A stretch of DNA of 64,000 nt from an uncultured Prevotellaceae bacterium (GCA_902764705.1 CACWWZ010000007.1:1-64000), one strand, 5' to 3'. Numbered from the stretch's first letter, positions 33,009 through 44,452 are shown. Notes: a model not told the origin generated them from the letters alone. Program-made: numbers and translations.

Positions 33009-35192
33009 ATGGCAAAAAAGAAACAAAATCTGACAGAAGCGCTCAAGAAATATTTTGGCTTCGACAAGTTCAAAGGCGATCAGGAAGCTATCGTGCAGAA
33101 TGTGTTGGATGGCAAGGATACCTTTGTGCTGATGCCTACGGGTGGTGGCAAATCGCTTTGCTATCAGCTTCCCTCATTGTTAATGGATGGCACTGCTATT
33201 GTTATTTCACCTTTGATAGCCTTGATGAAGAATCAGGTTGATGTCATCAGTTCGATGAGTGATGAGGGAACAGCCCACTATCTGAATTCCTCGCTCAACA
33301 AATCGGCCATCGACCAAGTGAAGGCCGATATATTGGATGGTAAGACGAAGTTGCTCTATGTGGCTCCTGAGTCGCTGACCAAGGAAGAGAATGTGGAATT
33401 CCTGAAACAGGCAAAGATTTCTTTCTATGCCATTGATGAGGCGCATTGTATTTCGGAGTGGGGTCACGATTTCCGTCCGGAGTATCGCCGTATCCGTCCG
33501 ATTATCAACGAGATAGGTCCTGCACCTATCATTGCGCTGACAGCAACGGCCACAGATAAGGTTCGTACGGATATCAAGAAGAACCTAGGCATAACAGATG
33601 CTACAGAATTCAAGAGCTCATTCAATCGCCCTAATCTCTATTACGAGGTTCGTCCCAAGACACAGGACGTTGACAAGGATATTATCAAGTTCATTAAACA
33701 GCACCCAGGCAAGAGTGGCATTATCTATTGTCTGTCGCGTAAGAAGGTGGAAGAACTGGCTGAGATTCTGAAAGCGAATGACATTAAGGCGGCACCCTAT
33801 CATGCTGGACTTGAGTCGGCTCTGCGTTCACAGACTCAGGACGACTTCCTGATGGAGGAGATTGACGTCATCGTGGCCACCATTGCCTTTGGAATGGGTA
33901 TCGATAAGCCCGATGTACGCTTTGTCATCCACTATGATATTCCCAAATCGCTGGAAGGCTACTATCAGGAAACGGGTCGTGCCGGACGTGACGGAGGGGA
34001 GGGCATGTGCATTACTTTCTACGCCCAAAAAGACTTGCAGAAGCTGGATAAGTTTATGGAGGGCAAACCCGTTGCTGAGCAGGACATTGGTCGCCAGTTG
34101 TTGGCCGAGACGGCTGCCTATGCAGAGACCAGCGTCTGTCGCAGAAAAATGCTGCTGCACTATTTTGGTGAGGAGTATACTCAGGATAATTGCCACAATT
34201 GCGACAACTGTCTGCATCCCAAGACGAAGCAGGAGGCAAAGGACCTGCTGGTCATCGTGCTGAAAACAATTCAGGCACTGAAAGAGAATTTCCGTTCAGA
34301 CTATATTGTCGACTTCGTCATTGGTAAGGAAACGGAGGAGATACTGGCTCACAAGCACCACAACCACGAGTTGTTTGGCGCAGGTGAGGATTTGGAACAC
34401 AAGCTGGTGAATCCTGTCATTCGACAGGCACTCATCGCAGGCTATCTGAAAAAGGATGTCGAGAACTACGGACTGCTGAAACTGACTTCGGCAGGTAAGA
34501 AGTTCCTGAAGAATCCGGTCTCGTTTATGATTGTAGAGGACAACGAGTTCAACGAGGACTATGATTCGTCGTCAGAGCACGACGCAGGTATCAGTGCCCT
34601 CGACGAGACGCTGAGTGCCATGTTGAAGGACCTTCGTAAGAAGGTTAGCCGTAAGCTGGAACGTCCGCCATATGTTATTTTCCAGGATGTGTCTATTGAG
34701 CAGATGGCCACCGACTATCCTGTCACCTTGGAAGAACTGAAGAACATTCAGGGTGTTGGTGAGGGAAAGGTCCGCCAACCCTATGCCAAAGAGTTTGTCG
34801 ACTTGATCAAGCGCTACTGTGAAGAGAACGAGATAGAGCGTCAGGCTGATATGCGTGTGCGTACGGTGGCGAAGAAGTCGATTCTGAAGGTGAAGATCAT
34901 TCAGGCCATCGACCGTCAGATAGCTCTCGACGACATTGCCACAGCTCAGGGCTTGGAATTTGAGGAGCTGCTCGACGAAGTTGAGGCCATTGTATATAGT
35001 GGCACCAAACTCAATATCGACTATTTCCTGGAGGAGGTGATGGACGAGGATCATGTCGACGACATCTACGACTACTTTGCCGACAGCGAGAGTGACTCGC
35101 TCGAGGATGCTATCAACGAGTTGGGTGCTGAATGTACGGAAGACGAAATCCGACTGGTGCGCATCAAGTTCATCAGCGATATGGCGAACTAG
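33009..35192 (+). CDS. recQ: ATP-dependent DNA helicase RecQ
   Basis: 727 residues. Motif 0/I MPTGGGKSLCYQLPSL (about 38), motif II IDEAHCISEWGHDFRPEYRR (about 145), motif VI QETGRAGRDGG (about 320), zinc site CRRK...CHNCDNC (about 378-402), winged helix, and HRDC (about 545-620, with LKNIQGVGEGKVRQPYAKEF). An extra C-terminal part of about 100 residues is rich in acidic residues. It unwinds DNA 3' to 5' in recombination repair. Confidence 0.95.
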   Translation: MAKKKQNLTEALKKYFGFDKFKGDQEAIVQNVLDGKDTFVLMPTGGGKSLCYQLPSLLMDGTAIVISPLIALMKNQVDVISSMSDEGTAHYLNSSLNKSAIDQVKADILDGKTKLLYVAPESLTKEENVEFLKQAKISFYAIDEAHCISEWGHDFRPEYRRIRPIINEIGPAPIIALTATATDKVRTDIKKNLGITDATEFKSSFNRPNLYYEVRPKTQDVDKDIIKFIKQHPGKSGIIYCLSRKKVEELAEILKANDIKAAPYHAGLESALRSQTQDDFLMEEIDVIVATIAFGMGIDKPDVRFVIHYDIPKSLEGYYQETGRAGRDGGEGMCITFYAQKDLQKLDKFMEGKPVAEQDIGRQLLAETAAYAETSVCRRKMLLHYFGEEYTQDNCHNCDNCLHPKTKQEAKDLLVIVLKTIQALKENFRSDYIVDFVIGKETEEILAHKHHNHELFGAGEDLEHKLVNPVIRQALIAGYLKKDVENYGLLKLTSAGKKFLKNPVSFMIVEDNEFNEDYDSSSEHDAGISALDETLSAMLKDLRKKVSRKLERPPYVIFQDVSIEQMATDYPVTLEELKNIQGVGEGKVRQPYAKEFVDLIKRYCEENEIERQADMRVRTVAKKSILKVKIIQAIDRQIALDDIATAQGLEFEELLDEVEAIVYSGTKLNIDYFLEEVMDEDHVDDIYDYFADSESDSLEDAINELGAECTEDEIRLVRIKFISDMAN

Positions 35193-36714
<1,522 letters not shown>

Positions 36715-36735
36715 TATTAAATAGAGAAAAGTAAA

Positions 36736-38169
36736 ATGAAAAAACTCATCATTGCTGCTTTTAGTGCAGTTGTTCCGTTTACTGCTATTTTTGCTCAGAG
36801 CAGTGATCCTATAGTGATGACTGTGGCAGGTGTGGATGTACCGCGTTCGGAGTTTGAGTATTCGTACAACAAGAACAATACCGACGGTGTCATAGACAAG
36901 AAGACTGTCGAGGAGTATGTCGAATTGTTTGTTAATTACAAGTTGAAGGTACAGGCTGCTTTGGATGCGCGTTTGGATACCACAACGGCTTTCCGTAAGG
37001 AGTTTGCACAATATCGTGACCAGCAGATCCGTCCGACATTCGTTACGGACGAGGATATGTTGGCTGAGGCACATAAGGTGTACGACGAGACTGTGGAGCA
37101 AATCGGCCCCGATGGTCTGGTCAGTGCTGCCCATATATTGATTCTGACTCCCCAGAAGGCGACAGAAGAACAACAGCGTGAGGCCAAGCGTCGTATCGAC
37201 TCGGTGTATACTGCCCTGCAGGCTGGTGCCGATTTCGAGGCGTTAGCCAAGCAGGTCTCTCAGGACCCAGGCTCAGGCCGTCGTGGTGGCATGTTGGGAT
37301 GGTTCGCCAGAAAACAGATGGTCAAGGAGTTTGAGGACGAAGCCTTCGCCTTGCAGCCTGGAGAGATGAGCAAACCTTTCTTGTCGCCTTATGGCTGGCA
37401 TATCATCCTGATGAAGGAGCGCAAGCAGTTTGAACCGTTTGAGTTCCATAAGGAAAACATCCTGCGTTATTTGGAGCAGCGTAATGCCCGTGATGCCATT
37501 ACAGAACAGAAACTGAATGCGATAGTTCAGGCCTCGAATAATACGGTGACAAAGGAGAGTCTTCTCGACCAACGTGCAGATTCCCTGTCGGCTGCTGATC
37601 CTGAGATGCGTTATTTGATTAAGGAATACCACGATGGTTTGTTGCTTTTTGAAATCAGTAACAGCACCATCTGGGAGAAGGCTGCACAGGACGAGCAGGC
37701 CATTGAGAACTACTTCAAGAAACATAAAAAGCAGTATAAGTGGGACGAGCCCCGCTTCAAGGGTATGGTGTACCACGTGAAGAATCAGGCTGACGTCAAG
37801 GCTGTGGCGAAATGCGTGAAGAAACTGAAGTTCGACGACTGGAACGAGGCGTTGCGCACTACGTTCAACAAGGACTCCGTCATTCGTATTCGTGCAGAGA
37901 AGGGTATTTTCAAGAAGGGCGACAACAAACTTGTCGATCGCGAAATATTCAAGGTGGCTGATGTTCAGGTGGACAGTGTCAAGGGATATCCTATTGATGC
38001 CGTTTATGGCAAGCTGTTGAAGAAACCTCAGGACTATACTGATGTGCGTGCTCTTGTTTTGACTGATTTGCAGGACGAAATGGAGCGTCAGTGGGTAGCC
38101 GACCTTCGCAAGAAGTATGCCGTCATAGTGAATGATGAAGTATTAAAGACCATTAATAAGCATGAGTAA
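36736..38169 (+). CDS. Periplasmic parvulin-type peptidyl-prolyl isomerase (SurA-like)
   Basis: 477 residues, signal peptide MKKLIIAAFSAVVPFTAIFAQ. A SurA-type N-terminal helical domain precedes one rotamase domain (about 130-235: VSAAHILILTPQKATEEQQ ... LGWFARKQMVKEFEDEAFAL ... SPYGWHIILMKE). The rest (about 240-477) is a degenerate second half. It likely chaperones outer-membrane proteins. It ends inside the next gene (8-bp overlap), so the two PPIases are coupled. Confidence 0.9.
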   Translation: MKKLIIAAFSAVVPFTAIFAQSSDPIVMTVAGVDVPRSEFEYSYNKNNTDGVIDKKTVEEYVELFVNYKLKVQAALDARLDTTTAFRKEFAQYRDQQIRPTFVTDEDMLAEAHKVYDETVEQIGPDGLVSAAHILILTPQKATEEQQREAKRRIDSVYTALQAGADFEALAKQVSQDPGSGRRGGMLGWFARKQMVKEFEDEAFALQPGEMSKPFLSPYGWHIILMKERKQFEPFEFHKENILRYLEQRNARDAITEQKLNAIVQASNNTVTKESLLDQRADSLSAADPEMRYLIKEYHDGLLLFEISNSTIWEKAAQDEQAIENYFKKHKKQYKWDEPRFKGMVYHVKNQADVKAVAKCVKKLKFDDWNEALRTTFNKDSVIRIRAEKGIFKKGDNKLVDREIFKVADVQVDSVKGYPIDAVYGKLLKKPQDYTDVRALVLTDLQDEMERQWVADLRKKYAVIVNDEVLKTINKHE

Positions 38170-39565
38170 AAGAATTCTAGTTATACTAGTATTTCTAGTA
38201 TCCCTAGTTTCACTAGTTAATGCCCAGACTGATTCCTTGGGAACGATTGTCGACGAGGTAATATGGGTGGTAGGCGATGAGGCTATCCTCAAGTCTGATG
38301 TGGAGGCTATGCGCATCCAGGGGCAGCAGGAAGGCTTGCGTTGGAAGGGAGACCCCGATTGTTCCATTCCAGAACAGATTGCCGTCCAGAAACTCTATCT
38401 TAACCAGGCGATTATCGATAGTGTGGAGGTCACTGAGTCTGAAATTACCCAAGGTGTAGAGCAGTATATCGAAAATATGATATCAGTCATTGGCTCTCGC
38501 GAGAAGCTGGAGGAGTATCAGGGAAAGACACTGAGCCAGATTCGTTCTGAGTTGCGCGACTCGTATCGTGAGCGTCAGATGGTACAGGGCATGCAGAGAA
38601 AACTGGTGGAAGATATCGCAGTGACACCTGCTGAGGTGCGTCGTTATTTCAAGGATATGCCACTCGACAGCATTCCCTTTGTTCCTACGGAGGTCGAGGT
38701 GCAGATTATCACTCAGCAACCACGTGTAGAACAAGAGGAAATTAACCGCGTGAAGGAACGTCTGCGCGAATTTACGGACCGTATCAATAAGGGAGAGACT
38801 TCGTTCCAGACATTAGCTCGCCTGTATAGCCAGGACGGCTCTGCCCGTAATGGCGGTGAGTTAGGATACACAGGCCGTGCAGGATGGGTTCCTGAGTTTG
38901 CCAATGTGGCTTTCAACCTGACTGATCCTAAGCGTGTATCGAAAATTGTTGAGACTGAATTTGGCTTCCATATTATCCAGCTGATAGACAAGCGTGGCGA
39001 CAAGGTGAATGTGCGCCACATTCTGCTGAAACCTGAGATTAGTGACGACGCCATCCAAAAGGCGCTCAACCGTTTGGACTCTGTGGCAAATGACGTGAGG
39101 GCAGGAACGGTTCCTGTGGCCTTGAAGCCTTATTTCAAGGGAGAAACATTCACCTTCGAGGATGCGGTGTCAGTATATTCTGACGACAAAGACACACGCA
39201 ACAACAATGGTCTGATGGTTAATGTCACACAAGAAAGCCGTACGTCACGCTTCAAGTTGGCCGACCTGCCTCAAGAAGTGGCCAAGGTAATTGACGGACT
39301 ACAGGTTGGCGAGGTGTCGAGTCCCTTCGAAATGATTAACGAACGTGGTAAAACGGTGTGCGCTATCGTCAAGCTGAAGAGCCGTACAGAGGGCCATAAG
39401 GCCACGATTACTGAAGACTTCCAGATCCTGAAGAATATGGTACTCGAGAAGCGCCGTCAGGAGAAACTCCATCAGTGGGTGGTCAACCGCATCAAGTCAA
39501 CCTATGTGCGTATCAACGAGCGCTATCGTGACTGCCAGTTTGAATATGAAGGCTGGGTACGGTAA
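38162..39565 (+). CDS. surA: Periplasmic peptidyl-prolyl isomerase SurA
   Basis: 467 residues. N-terminal SurA domain (about 25-160: VDEVIWVVGDEAILKSDVEAMR), first parvulin domain (about 175-280: LYSQDGSARNGGELGYTGRAGWVPEFANVAFNL), second, divergent one (about 285-400). The signal peptide is odd: its hydrophobic core VILVFLVSLVSLVNAQ is encoded by five 9-bp units with CTAG at exact 9-bp spacing (38177-38216). It assists outer-membrane protein folding; neighbours encode envelope functions. Confidence 0.9.
   Translation: MSKRILVILVFLVSLVSLVNAQTDSLGTIVDEVIWVVGDEAILKSDVEAMRIQGQQEGLRWKGDPDCSIPEQIAVQKLYLNQAIIDSVEVTESEITQGVEQYIENMISVIGSREKLEEYQGKTLSQIRSELRDSYRERQMVQGMQRKLVEDIAVTPAEVRRYFKDMPLDSIPFVPTEVEVQIITQQPRVEQEEINRVKERLREFTDRINKGETSFQTLARLYSQDGSARNGGELGYTGRAGWVPEFANVAFNLTDPKRVSKIVETEFGFHIIQLIDKRGDKVNVRHILLKPEISDDAIQKALNRLDSVANDVRAGTVPVALKPYFKGETFTFEDAVSVYSDDKDTRNNNGLMVNVTQESRTSRFKLADLPQEVAKVIDGLQVGEVSSPFEMINERGKTVCAIVKLKSRTEGHKATITEDFQILKNMVLEKRRQEKLHQWVVNRIKSTYVRINERYRDCQFEYEGWVR
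38176..38220 (+). repeat. 9-bp tandem array with CTAG core in the surA signal peptide
   Basis: CTAG at 38177, 38186, 38195, 38204 and 38213, exactly 9 bp apart. On the minus strand the units read ACTAGnnnn or close variants, matching the era array. Confidence 0.92.
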
Positions 39566-39566
39566 G

Positions 39567-39594
39567 AGTTGAAAGTTAATAGTTAAGCGTTGAA
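39567..39594 (+). repeat. 7-bp tandem array overlapping the ostA start
   Basis: AGTTGAA, AGTTAAT, AGTTAAG, CGTTGAA; the TTG start codon of the next gene is inside the last unit. Confidence 0.8.
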
Positions 39595-41212
39595 GAGATA
39601 CCTGTTTGTCATCCTCGGATTGTTGGTACTGGCTATGGTGTTTGCCATGCAGCCAGCCCGTAAACGTGCTCCACGCAAGAAAAAGGTGGAGGACAAACGA
39701 GTCTATCTGGTTCATGCCGACAATTTGCACTATAACCAGTTCCAGAATGGTGATGCCCAGGTGCTGCATGGTCACGTTCATTTTCGCCATATGGGTGCCA
39801 ATCTTTATTGTGATAGTGCTCACTTCTATGAACAGACCAATTCCTTCGAGGCTTTCGGACATGTTAAGATGTTACAGGGCGACACGCTGAAATTGTTCAG
39901 CGACTACGCCTACTATGATGGTAACGACCAGTTGGCACAAGCCCGTTACAATGTGATACTTAAGCACCGTAAGTCGACGCTCTATACCGACTCTCTTGAC
40001 TATGACCGTATGTATAATTTCGGAAATTTCTTCGAGGGCGGCAAGTTGGTTGATGGTAAGTCGACGCTGACCAGCGACTGGGGAGAATACCATACAGACA
40101 CGAAGATGGCTATGTTCTACTACGACGTACGTCTGAAAGACCAGAAGATGTTTCTGACCACCGACTCGCTATATTATGATACGCGTACGTCGACAGCCCA
40201 TATCGTCGGACCTTCCAATATCACGTCGAGCACCAGCCACATCTATAGCGAGGACGGCTACTACAACACCAAGACGGGCTATTCCGAACTCTTCGGACGC
40301 TCGGTGGTGAAGGACCAAGGCAAGACGCTCGTTGGCGACAGCGTCTACCATAATGCCAAGGACGGTACGAACTATGCCTATCGCAATGTGATTCTCACGG
40401 ACTCCGTCAACAAGAACATGATTACGGGCGACTATTGTGAGTACAACGACTCTACAGGCTATGCAATGGCCACGAAACGTGCTGTTGTAATAGACTTCTC
40501 GCAGAAGGATTCGCTGTATATGCATGCCGACACCTTCAAGATTTTTACCTTCAACAACAAGACAGACTCCGTCTATCGCAAGATTCATGCTTATAATAAG
40601 GTTCGCGCGTACCGTGTTGACGTGCAGGCGGTGTGCGACTCCATGGTCTATAGTTCGCTCGATTCCTGTATGACGATGTACCACGACCCCATTGTCTGGA
40701 ACGAAGGGCAGCAGCTCTTTGGCGAAGAGATTAAAGTTTACATGAACGACTCCACCATCGATTGGGCACACGTCATCGGGCAGGCTTTCTCTGCTGAACA
40801 GATGTCTGACTCCGTGCATTTCAACCAGGTGTCCTCAAAGGAGATGAAGGCGTTCTTCGATCATGGTCAGATTCGTGAGTCGCAGGCCATCGACAATGTT
40901 CTCATTGTGTATTATCCAATAGACGATGCCGACAGCACACTCATCGGACTGAACTACACAGAGACTCCTCTGCTGAAGATGTTTCTGGAGAACCGTAAGA
41001 TGAAGCGCATCTGGATGCAAAAGCCTTCGGGTACGCTCTATCCGATGACGCAGATACCGGCTGGCAAGCAGTTCCTTCCGCAATATGCCTGGTTCGACTA
41101 TATCCGTCCTGTCGACAAGGACGACATCTTCAATTGGCGTCCCAAGAAGGAAGGTACGGAACTGAAAGAAGAGAAACGTCGCGAGGCACCTAAGAATAGT
41201 GTAAAGAAATGA
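39590..41212 (+). CDS. OstA/LptA-like periplasmic protein (TTG start)
   Basis: 540 residues. No ATG or GTG precedes the signal anchor, and TTG at 39590 gives an ideal start (MKRYLFVILGLLVLAMVFAM); the next in-frame ATG is after residue 14. Residues about 38-240 are OstA/LptA-type beta-jellyroll repeats (VYLVHADNLHYNQFQNGDAQVLHGHVHFRH; SFEAFGHVKMLQGDTLKLFSD). Proteins of this fold carry LPS across the periplasm. The position between surA and mutL is typical of Bacteroidota. It overlaps mutL by 4 bp. Confidence 0.85.
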   Translation: MKRYLFVILGLLVLAMVFAMQPARKRAPRKKKVEDKRVYLVHADNLHYNQFQNGDAQVLHGHVHFRHMGANLYCDSAHFYEQTNSFEAFGHVKMLQGDTLKLFSDYAYYDGNDQLAQARYNVILKHRKSTLYTDSLDYDRMYNFGNFFEGGKLVDGKSTLTSDWGEYHTDTKMAMFYYDVRLKDQKMFLTTDSLYYDTRTSTAHIVGPSNITSSTSHIYSEDGYYNTKTGYSELFGRSVVKDQGKTLVGDSVYHNAKDGTNYAYRNVILTDSVNKNMITGDYCEYNDSTGYAMATKRAVVIDFSQKDSLYMHADTFKIFTFNNKTDSVYRKIHAYNKVRAYRVDVQAVCDSMVYSSLDSCMTMYHDPIVWNEGQQLFGEEIKVYMNDSTIDWAHVIGQAFSAEQMSDSVHFNQVSSKEMKAFFDHGQIRESQAIDNVLIVYYPIDDADSTLIGLNYTETPLLKMFLENRKMKRIWMQKPSGTLYPMTQIPAGKQFLPQYAWFDYIRPVDKDDIFNWRPKKEGTELKEEKRREAPKNSVKK

Positions 41213-43083
41213 CAGATGTAATCCAACTGCTCCCTGATAGTGTGGCTAATCAGATAGCTGCCGGCGAGGTGATACAACGCCCCGCCTCAGTCATCAAGGA
41301 GCTGGTGGAGAATGCCGTCGACGCAGGAGCACATACCGTGAATGTGCTGGTGGTCGATGCGGGGCGTACGTCTATTCAGGTCATCGACGACGGTTGTGGT
41401 ATGTCGGAAACCGATGCCCGTCTGGCGTTTGAGCGTCATGCAACTAGTAAGATTCGCAAGGCCGATGACCTCTTCGACCTTCATACGATGGGTTTCCGAG
41501 GCGAGGCACTGCCGTCTATTGTTGCTGTCTCACAAGTGGAGTTGCGCACCCGTCGGGAGTGCGACGAGGTGGGAACCTGTCTAGTGATGGCTGGTTCGCG
41601 CGTTGAGAGTCAGGAACCTTGTTCCTGTCCTGTAGGCAGCAGTTTTCTGGTCAGCAATCTTTTCTTCAATGTCCCCGCACGTCGTAAGTTCCTCAAGACC
41701 AATGCTACAGAGCTGAATAACATCCTGACGGCTTTCGAACGCATTGTGCTGGTCTATCCTGACATCAGCTTCACACTCCACAGCAACGGACAGGAACTGA
41801 TGAACCTTCGGGCAGGCACACTGCGCCAGCGCATTTCCGATATCTATGGACGACGTTACGGACAGGATCTCTTGCCTGTCAGTGTCGATACGGCGATGTG
41901 TAAGATTACTGGCTTTGTCGCTAAACCTGAAACGGCTCGAAAGAAGGGCGTGGCAGAGTGCTTCTTTGTCAATGGACGCTTCATGAAACACCCGTATTTC
42001 CACAAGGCTGTCCAACAGGCTTACGACCGTCTGATACCAGCAGGCATGCATGTACCTTATCTGATTTACTTCGACGTCAGTCCTGCCGATATCGATGTCA
42101 ATATCCATCCTACGAAGACAGAGATTAAGTTCGAGAACGAACAGGCCATCTGGCAGATTCTGACAGCGGCTGTCAAGGATGCCATCGGACAGTTTTGCGA
42201 GATTCCGCAAATTGACTTCGACACCGAGGGGCGCCCAGACATTCCTGCCTATACTCAGAATACTCCGAATACTCAGAGTACTCCGAGTTTTCCCAAGACT
42301 CCTGGCAACCCCTCTTACAATCCCTTCTCGCCTGCTCAGAAAAAGGCGTCAAACGGTTGGGAACAACTCTACGAGGGCCTTCAGCCAGTAAATAAGCCTT
42401 CAGCCTCATCGCCGTCGTTTTTTGACGATGGTTTTTTGCCAGACCCTGTCGTTGCTCCTGCTGAACGTGATTCCCTGACGGGCGAGGTGATAACGCCACA
42501 CGCTGACCAGTGGTCAGACAAGTCGCCCGCCCATTATCAATATAAGGGTTGCTACATCATGACTGCCGTGAAATCGGGACTGATGGTCATCGACCAGTAT
42601 CGTGCCGATGTCCGTATCCGTTACGAACAGTGTCTGGCACATTTGCAGGCCCGTTCTGCAGAAACCCAGCAGGTGCTCTTCCCTGAGGTGGTACAGTTCG
42701 CTCCTTCTGAGCAGCCATTGTTGGAACATATCCTGCCGCAACTGTCGGCCATAGGTTTCGAACTCACTGATCTGGGGCAGGGCAGTTTTGCCGTTAATGG
42801 CATTCCAACGGGACTCGACGGTTTGAACTATGTGCAGCTGCTGCATGATATGGTGGCCGATGCAGTAAGCAGTGCAGGCGATTCCATGGACGAACTCAAT
42901 AAGGCGCTGGCACTGAGCATGGCACGTCACGTGGCAATTCCTCAGGGACAGGTTCTGAGCAACAGCGAGATGGAAAATCTGGTCAACGAACTCTTTGCCT
43001 GCTCTAATGTCAATTATACTCCTGACGGCAAGGCCATTCTCGGCATCCTGCCTCAGCGCGATATCGAGAAATTGCTTGGATAA
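41209..43083 (+). CDS. mutL: DNA mismatch repair protein MutL
   Basis: 624 residues. GHKL ATPase motifs ELVENAVDAGA (about 31-41), DDGCGM (about 64), GFRGEALPSI (about 93-102); the second MutL block (NGRFMKHPYFHKAV) is at about 255. The C-terminal dimerisation domain spans about 440-624, with AMARHVAIPQGQ. The linker (about 335-400) is Pro/Asn/Thr-rich, and part is encoded by four 9-bp units (TQNTPNTQSTPS). MutL couples MutS recognition to repair. Confidence 0.96.
   Translation: MTDVIQLLPDSVANQIAAGEVIQRPASVIKELVENAVDAGAHTVNVLVVDAGRTSIQVIDDGCGMSETDARLAFERHATSKIRKADDLFDLHTMGFRGEALPSIVAVSQVELRTRRECDEVGTCLVMAGSRVESQEPCSCPVGSSFLVSNLFFNVPARRKFLKTNATELNNILTAFERIVLVYPDISFTLHSNGQELMNLRAGTLRQRISDIYGRRYGQDLLPVSVDTAMCKITGFVAKPETARKKGVAECFFVNGRFMKHPYFHKAVQQAYDRLIPAGMHVPYLIYFDVSPADIDVNIHPTKTEIKFENEQAIWQILTAAVKDAIGQFCEIPQIDFDTEGRPDIPAYTQNTPNTQSTPSFPKTPGNPSYNPFSPAQKKASNGWEQLYEGLQPVNKPSASSPSFFDDGFLPDPVVAPAERDSLTGEVITPHADQWSDKSPAHYQYKGCYIMTAVKSGLMVIDQYRADVRIRYEQCLAHLQARSAETQQVLFPEVVQFAPSEQPLLEHILPQLSAIGFELTDLGQGSFAVNGIPTGLDGLNYVQLLHDMVADAVSSAGDSMDELNKALALSMARHVAIPQGQVLSNSEMENLVNELFACSNVNYTPDGKAILGILPQRDIEKLLG
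42253..42288 (+). repeat. 9-bp tandem array in the mutL linker
   Basis: ACTCAGAAT, ACTCCGAAT, ACTCAGAGT, ACTCCGAGT, in frame (three codons per unit). Confidence 0.9.
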
Positions 43084-43090
43084 ACATAAA

Positions 43091-43124
43091 ACTTTGAACT
43101 TTGAACATTGAACTTTGAACTTTA
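43091..43124 (+). repeat. 7-bp tandem array (TTTGAAC) after mutL
   Basis: About four heptamers of TTTGAAC/ATTGAAC type fill the gap up to the ompA leader. Confidence 0.82.
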
Positions 43125-43138
43125 AAGATATTAAGTAT

Positions 43139-44299
43139 ATGAAAAAGATTCTTTTGCTAATTCTGGTGTGCAGCCTTTCATCGACTGCATTGGCTCAGGG
43201 TGAAGTGACGGGTGCAAAACATAGTGTGGCTACAAATTCGTTCTGGGCCAATTGGTTTGTTCAGGCCAATGTGGTTGGCTCGTCGTTTTGGAGCAGTCAG
43301 GAACATCAGTCTGTCAAGTTAGACGAACTGTTTAAGGACTATCGTACCAATCTGGGCTTTTCGCTGGCTGTGGGTAAGTGGTTTACGCCAGGCCTTGCTC
43401 TTCGCACCAAATTCAATGGTCTTTGGGGACGTACCGTCGTTTTTGAGAGCAAGGAACTTAATGCCAGCAAGTATTGGACGCTTCAGGAACAGATGCTTTT
43501 TAACCTCAGCAACATGCTGATGGGTTATAACGAACACCGCACGTGGAACGTCATTCCCTATTTTGGTGGTGGAGTGGGACACGGTGTGTCGTACCATACC
43601 TATGTCTTGGGGTATTCTATAGGTGTGTTGAACACGTTCCGTATCACTCCCAAACTGGCGTTCAACATCGATATCAACTACGGCTCCTACGACGCTTCGT
43701 TCGACGGCTTTAGCGGAGGTACTGATACTAAACTCAGTCTGAAAGGACGCGACCGCATTATCAATGCCGAGGTGGGCATCACCTATCGCCTGGGTAAATC
43801 TTCTTGGAAGTCGTCAGCCGATCTTGACGCAGCACAGGCTTTGGCACAGAGCGAGATTGACGCCCTTAATGCACAGCTGGAAGACCTCATGGCTGAAAAC
43901 GACCGTCTGAATCAGGAACTCGAGAACGCCCAACAACCCGCTCCTGCTCCTCAGGAGCCTGTTACAATCACCCAGCTGGCTGCTGCTCCTGTGTCAGTGT
44001 TCTTCGACCTCAACAAGGCTGTAATCGCCTCTCAGCGCGACCTGCAGAACGTGGCCGATTTGGTTGCTATGGCCAAACAACAGGGGGCTAAGATCCTTGT
44101 CACAGGCTATGCCGACAGCGAGACAGGTAGTGCCGATCGCAACCGCCAGCTCTCCCAGCAGCGTGCCGAGGCAGTGGCTGACGAAATCGTGAAGATGGGC
44201 TTCCCGCGCGAACAAATAGAAGCGGTCGCAGCAGGTGGTGTCGACACCCTGTCGCCCACTGCTTACAACCGTCGTGCAACGGTCGAAATCAAAAAATAA
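43139..44299 (+). CDS. OmpA-family outer-membrane protein
   Basis: 386 residues from ATG 43139; the longest frame starts at TTG 43115 within repeats. Signal peptide ILLLILVCSLSSTALAQ. An N-terminal beta-barrel-like region (about 30-225) is followed by a coiled coil (about 230-275: EIDALNAQLEDLMAENDRLNQELE), a Pro-rich link and an OmpA peptidoglycan-binding domain (about 290-386) with TGYADSETGSADRNRQLSQQRAEAV. It anchors the outer membrane to the cell wall. Confidence 0.92.
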   Translation: MKKILLLILVCSLSSTALAQGEVTGAKHSVATNSFWANWFVQANVVGSSFWSSQEHQSVKLDELFKDYRTNLGFSLAVGKWFTPGLALRTKFNGLWGRTVVFESKELNASKYWTLQEQMLFNLSNMLMGYNEHRTWNVIPYFGGGVGHGVSYHTYVLGYSIGVLNTFRITPKLAFNIDINYGSYDASFDGFSGGTDTKLSLKGRDRIINAEVGITYRLGKSSWKSSADLDAAQALAQSEIDALNAQLEDLMAENDRLNQELENAQQPAPAPQEPVTITQLAAAPVSVFFDLNKAVIASQRDLQNVADLVAMAKQQGAKILVTGYADSETGSADRNRQLSQQRAEAVADEIVKMGFPREQIEAVAAGGVDTLSPTAYNRRATVEIKK

Positions 44300-44343
44300 C
44301 TAAAAAAGTGGTGCAAAAGTTTGGTGGTTTCAAAAAAACTCCG

Positions 44344-44351
44344 TACCTTTG
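44344..44351 (+). promoter_or_regulatory. -7 promoter element of the tRNA-Val gene
   Basis: TACCTTTG followed by CA, 20 bases before the tRNA. Confidence 0.78.
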
Positions 44352-44370
44352 CACCGCTTTTCGAAAGAAA

Positions 44371-44445
44371 GGGCGTTTAGCTCAGCTGGTTTAGAGCATC
44401 TGCCTTACAAGCAGAGGGTCGGCGGTTCGAATCCGTCAACGCCCA
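44371..44445 (+). tRNA. tRNA-Val (anticodon TAC)
   Basis: GGGCGTT pairs with AACGCCC (acceptor stem, discriminator A). The anticodon arm is TCTGC-CTTACAA-GCAGA with anticodon TAC. The T arm GGCGGTTCGAATCCGTC is regular. The 3' CCA is not encoded. Confidence 0.96.
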
Positions 44446-44452
44446 CAATAAC

